Origin: Isoetes taiwanensis
Taxonomy: Eukaryota; Streptophyta; Lycopodiopsida; Isoetales; Isoetaceae
Direction: 5' to 3'
Assembly: GCA_021234155.1 (NCBI GenBank)
Contig: JAJEKV010000125.1
Coordinates: forward strand, 2,100,775-2,164,774
Length of the DNA stretch: 64,000 nt
Position 1 is the first letter of the stretch. Each line of letters opens with the position of its first letter. Both the position numbers and the translations under genes were made by a program. Shown piece by piece: positions 1 through 9,693 of the stretch. The notes under the pieces were generated by a model. It ran no database searches and was not told where the DNA came from. It saw only the letters and a list, made by a program, of their open reading frames with translations.

Positions 1-740
1 TTTAGGTGAAGACCCTGCCTTGATAAGTGATTGCATCTCCAATCTTTGGCTTCGATCCAACTATCACGGTTAGCTTGACCCCCCCCCTTTTTTAATTCTA
101 TGATTCTTCGTGGTGAGTTTCAAGCCTTTCATTTTGTGATTCGACCACGGATGGGTTCACCGCTTTGTCTAGACATAGCTATATTGCCACTGGCTTTGGA
201 TTCGTCTTCTGCCGGAACACTCGGATCCGCATGCGCGAGAGGACCCAATAACCAAGAGAAAATTGCTCTCACCTTCTTGCTATCCCTCGTTACTGGCGAT
301 AATCCCAGGCCTAAACTCTCCAAGCAGACCACAGGAATGCCCATTTTCTTCCGACCCAGCATTCGATTCTTCATCATCCTCCCTGCTGCTGCATTCTTTG
401 GTCCTATTCTTCCTTGCAGGCATTGATTGACATCTTCTAAATTGCAATGCGTTTGTAAACTCTTTCCAGAAACCTATGATTTTTACTACCCCTTTGATTC
501 GAATCTTATGTTTATAGGAAAAATTTTCTCGTAAACGTGCTATTTATTTGTGGCATTACATATTTTTCAATACCTAGAAGTATATCTGCTAGACTGCTTG
601 ATCATTGTAGAGCAGGGTTATCATGCTTTATTGTATTTTAAGGCAGCGGCATGAACTGTGGAAGACTTTGATGTAGATATAATTGTTGCTTTATATATGC
701 CTGCTAGATATAGACTTAAATTTGTTTTCTTTTTAACAGC
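1..740. other. No supported gene (left edge)
   Basis: No recognisable gene, RNA or repeat. There are short open stretches on both strands around 100-430, but I recognise no family in them and they overlap each other in opposite directions. The stretch from about 430 to 740 is AT-rich and could be the upstream region or an intron of the DUF569 fragment that follows; a pyrimidine tract ending in ttttttaacag lies directly before its ATG and looks like a splice acceptor. Confidence 0.5.
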
Positions 741-1110
741 ATGGAATGTTTCGAGGGTGCAAAAACTGTGAGACTCCTGGGTCATCATGGGAAGTACTTA
801 TATGCTGATGAGGATCAGACCAATGTCTCTCCAAATCGTGATGTTGGTAGCGAAATGGGGATATGGCATGTTGAACATGTTCATAACACTACAAAAATAA
901 GGTTAAAAAGTTTGTTACCATGGTTACTTAGCGACTACTGCAGTTCTCCTTTCTCATTTTGAATGATGGCAAGAAAGTATTGTTGAGGAACTTAACGTTG
1001 ACGAGGAGGATTTTATAGTCTGTGGATGCATTCCAGGGACCAGAAAACTTTATCCATTAAGATTGGAACTTCCACCAAACACAGCTCCAATGCTATTACT
1101 GTAGTCAAAG
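741..1110 (+). pseudogene. DUF569 (actin-crosslinking-like) gene fragment, N-terminal part, frameshifted
   Basis: The first 50 or so residues match the start of plant DUF569 proteins (PF04601, a beta-trefoil/fascin-like fold of unclear function): MECFEGAKTVRLLGHHGKYL is followed by YADEDQ and then an aromatic-rich IWHVEHV strand. The family continues with a second strand resembling RLKSCYGRYL and a GMTGKKVLQ loop. Here the frame is lost at about 905-960: the expected residues are split over two frames (IRLKS in one, then LNDGKKVLLRNL in another, after the stop at 960-962). Nothing matching the rest of the trefoil, or the second DUF569 repeat, is visible downstream. The family is normally about 200-500 residues, so this is a 5' remnant or a first exon whose continuation has decayed. 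No promoter could be assigned. The family call is fairly secure; non-function is inferred from the break. Confidence 0.7.
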
Positions 1111-1198
1111 CTTCTTCACCAGGTTCTTCTTCCTTGCTCTTGTTGCATGGGCTGCTTTGTATACCCTTGGCAATGCAAAAGCTGTGTTAGTTTATTTC

Positions 1199-1290
1199 CT
1201 AGACTAGGCACTTGCTTTTACAAGAGCGTAGTATGTTGCATTTTCCTAGACTAGGCACTTGCTTTTACAAGAGCAAATGGTATGTTGCAT
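1199..1290. repeat. 47-bp tandem duplication
   Basis: Two adjacent near-identical copies beginning agactaggcacttgctttt, at 1201 and 1248. The copies differ by a few bases in the gtatgttgcatt part. Confidence 0.85.
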
Positions 1291-1904
1291 TCTAGTATTT
1301 GCATTGCCGGACTAAATGGCGTTACTCATTTTATGAGAATTTGGATGGTCGACATATTCTTTCTTTTGCAGGAATTTAAGGACTTGCGTAGTATTTCCGT
1401 GACAAGATATTGAAGGTGGATTTTGACTTACGGAAACATCATCATAACCTCAATTTACTATTATTATTTTAGATAGTTAACTACTCATTTATGCAGGATT
1501 TTAGTGTTCATATTTGGGGATATTTCTATAATTTTGTTTATGTTTGAAGCTATAGAAGTGTTAACCAACAAATTTTGCATTTTTGGTGTTTAATATTAAC
1601 AAATTTCAAAATCCAAATGGGTTGGAAACAAAGGAGCTCGGGTGGATTTGTTTTTAGAGTTCCTGGTCCCTAATATTATACTACATATTCCGAGGTTAGC
1701 CTATGGATGTGGAGTGTAAATGTTGTCCATGTTTTGAAACCATAACAAACGAGTACTTTAACTATGTGGCATATTTTAAAACACTCTCTATAACTTGAGT
1801 ATGTGATTTGGCAAATTCTAAAATGCTTTTTATAACTTGAGTATATGGAAAACACCTTAGTTTTTTTTTCAATGCGTTTGTCTTGTTTTTCTTTGTCGAT
1901 TTTG
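1291..1904. other. AT-rich non-coding stretch
   Basis: No recognisable gene. It contains a partial duplication around 1770-1850 (the phrase tataacttgagtatatg occurs twice about 45 bp apart). Short open frames on the minus strand have no recognisable similarity. Confidence 0.5.
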
Positions 1905-2815
1905 TTAGGGCCCAAAAAAATTTTTTTTTAACTACCAACATATAACTAACATTAACATTATTAATACAAGACCATAAAGTTTTCCTATATTTGTTTTTAG
2001 TTAGGGCCGAAGGGCCCAAAATTGTTTTAATATAACAATCAACACACAACTACCATTAACATGATTAACACAAACCATTGCATTTAACACATTTAAATTA
2101 AAATCCCCCTTAAACCCCCTTTGGTTTGGGTGCATATTCACACGGGGGTTACGTAGGGCAGCGGGAGCCTCAAAAATATATTTACAATACATGTACAAAA
2201 TTAACACCATTAAGTACATTCTCTCAAACCTTATAGTATTTTGCAAATCTTAATATACAGTATACAAAAACTTGTACATGCATACCCCACAAACGAGGAT
2301 TGCTATGTATGGTCCAGATCAAGGAATAAAGGGCAAATATGCCCATCCGACAGCTCTCGTTGCATATTATTAGACATTAATAACAAAAGGTTCTGGTGTG
2401 TAAGTTGGTTGTGCTTGGCTTGAGTTTGGTCCGTCTAGTCCTCGTCTCATCTTTCCCTTGTTGTTTGACGCCCATTCTGCCCCTTTTTTGTTTAAAGGTT
2501 AAACCTTTTTGTTATAAACATACGGTGTAGATTAAGGAATAAGGGGTGAATATGCCTATCCAACAGCTCTCGTTGCCCGGAGTCACCCCCCGTGTGAATA
2601 TGCACCCAAACCAAAGGGGGTTTAAGGGGGATTTTAATTTAAATGTGTTGGACCCAATGGTTGTGTTAATTAATGTCAATGGTAGTTATGTGTTGGTTGT
2701 TAATGTCAATGGTTGTTATGTGTTAGTTGTTATGTGTTGGGGGATTTAATTTTTATATGTTGGATGTTAATGGTTTGTGTTGCAAAAAAATTTTTTTGGC
2801 CCTTTCGGGGCCTTA
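1905..2815. mobile_element. Fold-back (long inverted repeat) DNA element
   Basis: The segment at 2000-2155, read in reverse complement, matches 2580-2815 for well over 100 bp, including a shared core around aaagggggtttaaggggg at 2605-2625 (complement at about 2105-2125). Both outer ends finish in a GC-rich ggcccttcgggcc-like motif (about 2003-2017 and 2799-2816). A second, shorter left arm with the same gggcccaaaaaaattttttt end lies at 1905-1985, so the left side is either duplicated or two elements are nested. The right arm contains tandem repeats of a gttatgtgttggttgttaatg type. The inner 2160-2575 segment is unrelated to the arms. No transposase is present. No clear target-site duplication was found. 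Confidence 0.65.
2355..2425 (+). repeat. Dispersed repeat shared with 13934-13995
   Basis: A stretch of about 65 bp beginning attattagacattaataac matches the start of the T-rich region near 13935 (same order of words: tagacattactaacaaaagg, then ggttggttgtgc). It sits in the spacer of the fold-back element, which suggests that the T-rich repeat family, or its edge, was inserted or captured here. Confidence 0.7.
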
Positions 2816-3396
2816 AGGACGTCCCCCCTAGTGTGACAAAAATTTTAGAATTCAAACCAGAAAAAAACATTTGAGGCTTTCATCACCTGTAGCTTTTGAA
2901 TTTCATCACAATAAAACAAATAGAACATAAGTAAAGGTTACCATAAAGATAGAGCGGATTGATCCCATTATTATGAAAGTCATAAAGTTTGCAACTCCCA
3001 TACACAAACATTTTTTTTTGGAATTTAACAGTGACCTTTGGCCTCCATAGATTCTTGTGGTGAGAAACCAAAGTGGGAAACTTTTTCGCTTGTTAGCACA
3101 AGGATCTAGAAGCCTTGGAATTTGCTTAATAAGCGCCTCAAAATCTAAAAATGCATGGTAATTTTTGCAACCTTCATTCGAATGAGCCATAAAACAATAT
3201 CCAATAAGCGCATCCTCAGATTAATCCGTTGGTAGGATGTGAAAGCCTACCAAACCCGGCCAAAAAATTGCTGTTTTAGCATAGATAACTTAACCAAACA
3301 TATCCATATCATACACTATCAAAAGATCTCGAAGAGAGCTTTCCAACATAATAAAAATCATCTCAAACAGAGCTCGGATCAAAAATTATGATAAGA
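2816..3396. other. Non-coding stretch
   Basis: AT-rich. A minus-strand open frame at 2906-3190 (about 94 codons) has no recognisable family and no coding signature I can defend. Nothing else seen. Confidence 0.45.
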
Positions 3397-3447
3397 AATG
3401 TGTTGCGGGCGGGGAAACTGCACTACATGCGCCCTTCAAGCCCTTCA

Positions 3448-3640
3448 TGTGCCCATTATGCACCACACAAACAAAAAAGAGGGCTTTTGTTGTGAGCCAT
3501 TGGTTGTTGACCATTATGCACCACACGCACAAAAAGAGCGCTTTTGTTGTGAGCCATTAGTTGTTGACCATTATGCACCACACACACAAAAAAAGGGCTT
3601 TTGTTGTGAGCCATTCGTTGTTGACCATTGGAAAAAAAGA
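3448..3640 (+). repeat. 57-bp tandem repeat, about 3.3 copies
   Basis: The word cttttgttgtgagccatt recurs at 3484, 3541 and 3598, a period of 57 bp. Because 57 is a multiple of three, the unit reads as a 19-residue repeat (GFCCEPLVVDHYAPH) inside an open frame at 3398-3676. I see no family match and no gene context, so I treat it as a minisatellite rather than a protein. Confidence 0.85.
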
Positions 3641-3854
3641 GGCCAAAATCAATGGCTCAAAAATGGTGCACTCTAGATGTACGCATTAGTACATCCATTT
3701 GAATACATCACGAAATCATAGGAAAACCTTAGTGAAAAGCGTACAAAAACACAAAGAAAACCCCCTGTTATTATGCTACATATGGGGTCCTTGTGCATAA
3801 TCAAACCATATATAAAGGATGTTCCCCGCTTATTTTCTTTGATGAGAAAAAAAC

Positions 3855-3990
3855 CTGGGTTCGACACGTGCCCTTGAAAAAGCTGGGTTCGACACGAGCC
3901 CTTGAAAAAGAAGGAAAAACTTGGGCGTTCCCGCTTATATAGGTCCGTTTGATGAAACAAATCACGAGATCGACCGTGCCCTTGAAAAAA
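3855..3990 (+). repeat. 27-bp short tandem repeat and a diverged copy
   Basis: gggttcgacacgtgcccttg at 3858 is repeated at 3885, and a diverged version with cgaccgtgcccttgaaaaa lies at about 3970. Confidence 0.75.
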
Positions 3991-5278
3991 AAGGGAAAAA
4001 ACTTCGGACGGTTCCCTGTTGCGAAGTGCGCCTCAAAAGGCTCTGCTCAAACATGCAAATCCGTCCTCTTTCCTATTTTGTTTTCGTCAAATTTGGGCGG
4101 CCGACTTTTGATTCGGGATGCATCGTCCCTTAGGATTCTGAATCGGGCGGAATTTTTCGATTGGCGATGAAAAGAATCGCGCCTTTCTGCCTCCTCCAAG
4201 GTTACCATCTTCCTCTCTATGCATCGGGATGCATTTTTGCAAATCTTCGAGAAATCTATAGTTTGAGCGAAAATCAAAATCAACACAGTGTTTTTAAAAA
4301 TCTTTATTCCCTTTTCAGTAGGAAAGAGGTGCGCGAAAAGAGATTGAGTTCCAAAGAAGATGGAACAATACCTAGCTCGAGAAAAGATTATATATTCCTT
4401 TTGCAATTTTCTTTTCGTGATAGGCAAAGGTAATTCTCAAAAGGCATGTTCAAGAGCGATGAGACATGATTGAAAATGGGAAATCCCTCCCAGACCGCCA
4501 ATTTTCGAACGAACACGGCATGTCAAACATTTAAGCATTTTCATACTAACCCAAGAAACTAGAGTACAAAACAATTATTTATCTTTAGACAAAACAGATC
4601 CTATTAAAATCCTTATCTATCATCAAAGACCCTTGCAAACATTGACTAATTGCAACATAAAATCATTCACCCACGAGCAAGGATAAAAATTTGAGATATA
4701 ATTCCGGCATGATAGAATCATGTCCAACCAACATACATCCGCCAAAAATTCTTTCACGGAGCCCACAAGTGGCATTGAATGATTCTCGTAGTCTCGTACA
4801 TATAAAACAATTGGCCCCTGTTTGAACCAATTAAAATGGAAGTCAGCCAAAAATTGTGAGAGGAGGAAGATTCACTCGGACTCCGAGAAAAGGAATAAAA
4901 CCAGATTTGCTTGAAAGAGCTCAAGTAAAAAATGTATTACGCTTCATAGTGGGCGTTATAAGTACACCGTAAAGTTCTGATCATAGATTTAAAATTAATT
5001 GAGGAGGTTGTAAACAGGAATGATTTTTCCTAAAGATCAACAAGGCAATAAGAACAAAGACAGAGGTAATGCACCAGAAGATAGACTTGATGCAGTATCT
5101 TACACATATTAATCCGCCATATATTACTGTTAGTAAAGTACCCACTAGTTATACATCAAAATTAAGCAGATGGTCATGAAACTTTCCATGAGTTTTTTAG
5201 ATATGTACTCAGCCAACTGCCCTTATCTCATCATTCTCATTGCCTCAAGCTAAGATATCTTCCCTCAGCCAACTTCCC
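3991..5278. other. No supported gene
   Basis: Open frames on both strands at 4047-4433 overlap completely and show no family. The motif cgggatgcat occurs three times (about 4115-4230). AT-rich sequence follows to 5278. It may include the 3' untranslated region of the minus-strand gene that ends at 5279. Confidence 0.45.
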
Positions 5279-5767
5279 TCAAGCTAACATGAGTATTCCA
5301 CGACCTGGGCATTCTTTCAGGCAGATCTTACAACGGCCATATTCATCAACTTCTCCAGCAGTGACGAAACAAAGGCAGCTATTGCAAATGATGACATTGT
5401 CATGTCCAAGTAAATATGGTAAGACAGCAAGATCAGGCCTCTCTTCCGAATAGTTGGTTAGTTCAAATGCTTCAATCTCTTCAGGTAGTTCAAAGTCAAG
5501 ATCCGGAAGAATCAAGTCATCCAATTCATCCTCATTCACATCAATGATAGAGCCACCAGGATCATGCTTGGCTGCTTTATCTTCCATGATTCCATGGCAA
5601 CTGCCCACATTGTCTTCCATAAATCCATTCCAACAATCTCCTTGCTCATCAACAATCCAGCTATCAACCACCACTAACAGATCAATTCTGTGTCATTTTG
5701 GCCCTGGAAGATAATCTTCAAAACAACCAGAGATCATCTCCTCAAACTTTCTCTTCTTTGGAGCCAT
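5279..5767 (-). pseudogene. Small acidic protein with NLS-like start and CX2C-X14-CX2C motif, one in-frame stop
   Basis: Reading leftwards from the ATG at 5765-5767 gives MAPKKRKFEEMISGCFEDYL, whose PKKRK is a textbook monopartite nuclear-localisation signal. Codon 25 (5693-5695) is TGA. The same frame then stays open for 137 codons to the stop at 5279-5281. The middle is strongly acidic (a DVNEDELDDLILPDLDFELP-type run at about residues 75-95). The C-terminus has CNSC, 14 residues, then CKIC, a zinc-ribbon or treble-clef-like spacing. I do not recognise the family. Preserved frame and composition on both sides of the TGA argue for a once-coding gene with a recent nonsense change, a sequencing error or a small unannotated splice. 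A MITE lies 29 bp upstream of the ATG and may have disrupted or supplied the promoter. Function is unknown; nuclear location and zinc binding are inference. Confidence 0.5.
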
Positions 5768-5795
5768 CGTCTCCTTGAACCCATCTCCCAGCCAA

Positions 5796-6363
5796 TGTTG
5801 TTAAGTACGTCAAAATCCGTACCTTTAAAAAACGTTTTTTAAGATTTTTTGAAGATTTTTAAAATTTTTGGAAAAAATCTTTAAAAACGTATTTCATATA
5901 AAATACGTTAAAAATCTTTAAAATCCTTAAAAATCTTTAAAAATCCTTAAAAATCTTTAAAAATCCTTAGACCGTGATTTTGTTTATTCAAATATATGAT
6001 GTTCTTGAACTTATTTATCGTTGTATATGAAATTCTTATATTTCCCAATCTTTATAATAATGTTTTTCTGAACCTTTTTAAGAGTTGCATGGCAAAACAA
6101 CTATGATATCTTTGCGCTTGAACTTAATAGTTTCTAGTAGCAGCACAAATTTTTGATTTACTTGTTGACATGCTACATCTTGTAACTTGTAGTAAAAATA
6201 TGCATTTTAATCATAACACATATATCCAATAAATCAGTGCAAAGAATGTGCAATGTTTTTATTTTTATTTTTTTTGGTCATGCCAAATTATAAAAATCCT
6301 TTAAAAAACGTGAGGATTTTTATAAAGGTACTTTAAAAATAAAAAACGGGTTTTTTAACAACA
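5796..6363. mobile_element. MITE-like inverted-repeat element
   Basis: The ends are inverted: tgttgttaagta at 5796 and ttttttaacaaca ending at 6363. Both sides carry subterminal blocks of the aaggtac/gtacctt and ttaaaaaacg type (5818-5850 and 6300-6340). The interior includes a simple tandem array of aaaaatctttaaaaatcctt (about 5905-5970). About 570 bp, very AT-rich, no coding capacity. I could not find a matching target-site duplication, so the exact ends may be off by a few bases. It lies in the immediate 5' flank of the minus-strand gene at 5279-5767. Confidence 0.65.
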
Positions 6364-7229
6364 GCACCTAGAATATATAGCACACAACAGCCAGCCGGAT
6401 TCAATTCAGTCGAAGCTAATTGGCATTAAATTCCAATCTGGTCAATATCTTAGCCAATCATGACCGTACTATCTGCTCTGTAACAATCTAACCAGAACTC
6501 TGAAACATGACCGTACTATAGTCTAATCCAAGCAAGACGTCATTCTTTAATAATACCATCTATCCTGTAGTCTAAACCCAGCCAAGACATACCCAGATTA
6601 ACGTGAATTTGCAAGAGATAGCTACCTTTTAGAGATCGATGAATGACACATGAATCTATGGTTACCAGTTGATCTGGAACATTGAATGTACCTTTATAAT
6701 ATTTCAATATTGAACTTAACATCTATGTAGTGTCAAGTTGAGTTATGGGGTTGGCAATTTGTTGGAGCTATTTTAATATGACCTTTTGTCTCTTTCATTG
6801 TAGTATGGTGAATTGATAGAAGCTGACCCCGAGTCTATAGTCAAGTAGAGAATGGGATTACCGAAGTCCTCGGTTATCCCCGATACTGGTCTTGCATTTG
6901 GAGAAAGAGCAGAATAGTCGTAGTGTGCCTCGGATGACTGTTAGGAAGGGAAACCTTCAAAAGCATGCACGAAACCAGATTGCCCTGCATATAGCATCCC
7001 ATAGGAAACGTCCTCCTCCGGCGATGACTAGGAAATTGCAGACGCAAGTGGACAGGCTCTCTGAAGAGCTAGATAAAGTATCTAAGGGTTCTATTACTAT
7101 TTCAATCAGTATTAAGCGGCTCGTTCTTGTGACTAACCCGTCTCCAACCGAATCAATTGCAGATTGTTGAGGCTAGCGAGGCTGCCATGCTAGCAGAAGT
7201 AGAAGGATAATTACGGATGACTTGATCAC
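6364..7229. other. No supported gene
   Basis: A plus-strand open frame at 6892-7170 has a basic N-terminal half and a short heptad-like stretch, but no recognisable family and no usable context. Two phrases around 6480-6560 (ccgtactat, tctaatccaagcaagac / tctaaacccagccaagac) form a weak local duplication. Otherwise unremarkable. Confidence 0.4.
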
Positions 7230-7700
7230 TTTGTATATCTATATATGCTAGTCATATAATCATGTTAGTCCGTAGACGTCTTATGAGATATCTATACGCT
7301 TATGATGATTATATAAACATGTCACATTTTATGGACATATTATGGAGGTATGGACTCAAAGTAAAACCATTATATTAAGCTCATGACATACTACACACAT
7401 TGTGAGATGGGCTATGCATTATGCCATTTTGTAGGTGACATACAAAAATAATTGGTAACGTATAATTATGGATAGTTATGTGAACACTACCATCCTATGC
7501 TAATCATATAATCATGTTAACCCATAAATATATTATAAAATATCTATATGGTTATGATGATTACTTAAACATGCCAAGTTATGGACATGTTATGGAGATA
7601 TAGAATCAAAGAAAAACTATTACATTAAGCTCGTTATTAATTAAGCTCGTTAAGTAACGTATAATTAATGAATAACTATGTTAACACTGCCATTTCTCTG
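7230..7700 (+). repeat. Diverged direct duplication, about 260 bp
   Basis: Copy one begins atgctagtcatataatcatg near 7227 and copy two begins atgctaatcatataatcatg near 7497. The same order of words follows in both (ttatgatgattat, aaacatg, ttatggacat, attaagctc). The phrase cgtataatta lies at 7459 and again at 7659, so copy two is internally shorter. AT-rich, no coding capacity. Confidence 0.75.
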
Positions 7701-7859
7701 ATTCCCACTTCAGACACCCAAGCTCGTTGCGATTACATACCACTCGCGAGGATACGTTATTGGATGAGCAAAACATGTAAGTTTTATTTCTGAAACATTA
7801 CGTCTTGCAGTAATATCCGAATTCATTATGGAAGATACCGAGCTCAGCTTCATAGCGCC

Positions 7860-8305
7860 ATAGAACCGATAGGGATAGGGGCGATATGCAAATTTGCGAG
7901 CACTTGCGAGAGAACGCTAGCTAGACGCGGCGTCGGGGCTGAATGGGTGGGGGGGGGCGAATCTGCCGGGCATATATCGTGGGGGAATTGTTCCCCACCC
8001 ACCTGGGAATTAGAATATGTGAGCCTCCTCCAAATCTAGGAGTTTAGATGCATGCGGTGGCGTGAGGATTCTGTATGACGACGCATCGCGCTCAACTCGC
8101 AACGTCGTAGAACCGATAGGGATAGGACGATATGCAAATTTGCACGCACTTGCGAGAGAACGCGCTAGACGACGTCAGGCTGAACGGGTGGGGGTTGGAG
8201 AGCGAATTCTGCCAGGCATATATCGTAGGGAGGGGAATTGTTCCCCACCCACGCCTGGAATTAGAATATGTGAGCCTCCTCCAAATCTAGGAGTTTCGAT
8301 GCAGC
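7860..8305 (+). repeat. 248-bp tandem duplication upstream of the Helitron genes
   Basis: tagaaccgatagggatagg occurs at 7861 and 8109. The whole block is repeated (cgatatgcaaatttgc, catatatcgt, gaattgttccccacccac, gtgagcctcctccaaatc). Copies differ by scattered substitutions and small indels. It ends about 50 bp before the first recognisable Helitron coding sequence, so it may be part of the Helitron leader. Confidence 0.9.
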
Positions 8306-8348
8306 CGGTGGCGGTGAGTTAGTCGCGACTTCATCCCGGGGAGTTGCG

Positions 8349-9690
8349 GTGAGCGAGTACATCTGGTCAGGATGGTATGCTCGATTGGGCGTGGCAGGCA
8401 GGGCAGAAATATGCCGTAGGGAAAGAGAGCAATATGCAAACTCGAGAAGAGATCGTGCTGTGACAGAAGCAAGCACCATGGAGGACGATCCAGTGTCAAA
8501 TGTGCTTGCACACTGGCATGCTCGTGCACAACATATGCGATCAGCAATCCATCAAGCATTCACAATGTGCAACGATGCACGTACTGCCAGATTTGCTGCT
8601 GAATGTTGAAAAAAATGGGTTCTGCTGTAATAAGGGCAAGTGGTTGCTCCCACAGCTACCTCCGTTGCCGGGTGCATTGGTTAACTTATACGAGATGCCG
8701 GGTTTCAATGAAGTATGTAGAAAAATAAATAAATTATTTTGCTTCAGCGTGCTTGGAGTCGACGGAGAGTTTGTCAACCTGAACTTCCCTTCGTCAGTCA
8801 CAATCATGGGTCGTACATATCATCGACTGCTTCCAACAAGAGATACAGGAAATCCCATACATTGGTATATATATGATGATTCACAACGTTATGTGCAAGC
8901 GGAACTCCAACATGTACCCTTCCAATGGGTTGGAACTATTGGCTCGGCCCTTGACCAAGTAAACCCATTCATTAGAAACCTTCGAACAATGGGAAGTATG
9001 CATATCCCTTCGGCATATATTACGGTTGCAGGGGTTTTTGGGAGTGATGAGATAGCAGCAATTGCAGATGTCAACAATATGGCTGATATTGCATCTCGAA
9101 TTGCAGGATTATTGGGCTCAAACTGAGGGTGAACCGACTTTTATGAACATCCTTGATCCCATGTACGAACCCTTGCAATATCCGCTACTTTTCCCGCATG
9201 GTACATTAGGGTGGGGTCCCAGGAATGAATATGGTCTCACCCAATTACAATGGTACAGATCAAGGCTATTACATGAGGATAGGTTTCTTATTTGGGTAAG
9301 CCTATGTGGAAAGTACTTGGTTGATATGTACTCAAGGATTGAGGGCCTTACGACTAAATTACTTTGGGACATCCACCTTGAGAAATAGGCGAATACAATA
9401 CGAGGATTATTACGGCGAGAAAATAATGAACAAAATGATGTTATCCTTCGCCGTAAATGGATTTCACGGGTTGTCGAGGAGATGGTGCTCAATGCGGGTT
9501 TTGTGGCGTTAGCACTCTCTAGATCAAAGGGGCCCAACTTTGTTCATTACGATGGCGGCGAATCTGGATTGGCCGAAATACGGGCTGCCCTTGGTCTGGC
9601 CAAAATCGTCGGATATACCTATGATTGTTGTTCGGTGTTTCCATGGAAGATTGCAGCGGTTTTCTTTCATAAATTATATCGTACATAATA
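8349..9690 (+). pseudogene. Helitron N-terminal region (Helitron_like_N), frameshifted
   Basis: The segment reads through several overlapping frames. The 8349-8609 frame contains a basic RRERE-rich stretch. The 8500-9126 frame carries FCCNKGKWLLPQLPPLP, the cysteine/proline-rich motif typical of Helitron proteins, then a conserved LNFPSSVTIMGRTYHRLLP. At 9121 the frame shifts into EPTFMNILDPMYEPLQYPLL and FPHGTLGW, the Helitron YPLLFPHG-type motif (9135-9220). Further shifts near 9390 and 9480 lead to weak similarity to the TMTANPNWPEI region (the EIRAAL residues at about 9570-9590). This part precedes the Rep catalytic core and probably binds DNA. It cannot be translated as one protein. Confidence 0.8.
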
Positions 9691-9693
9691 ATA

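Noticed and set aside
100-426. Open frames on both strands at the left edge
   Set aside because: They overlap in opposite orientation and neither resembles a known family or connects to the DUF569 fragment in frame.
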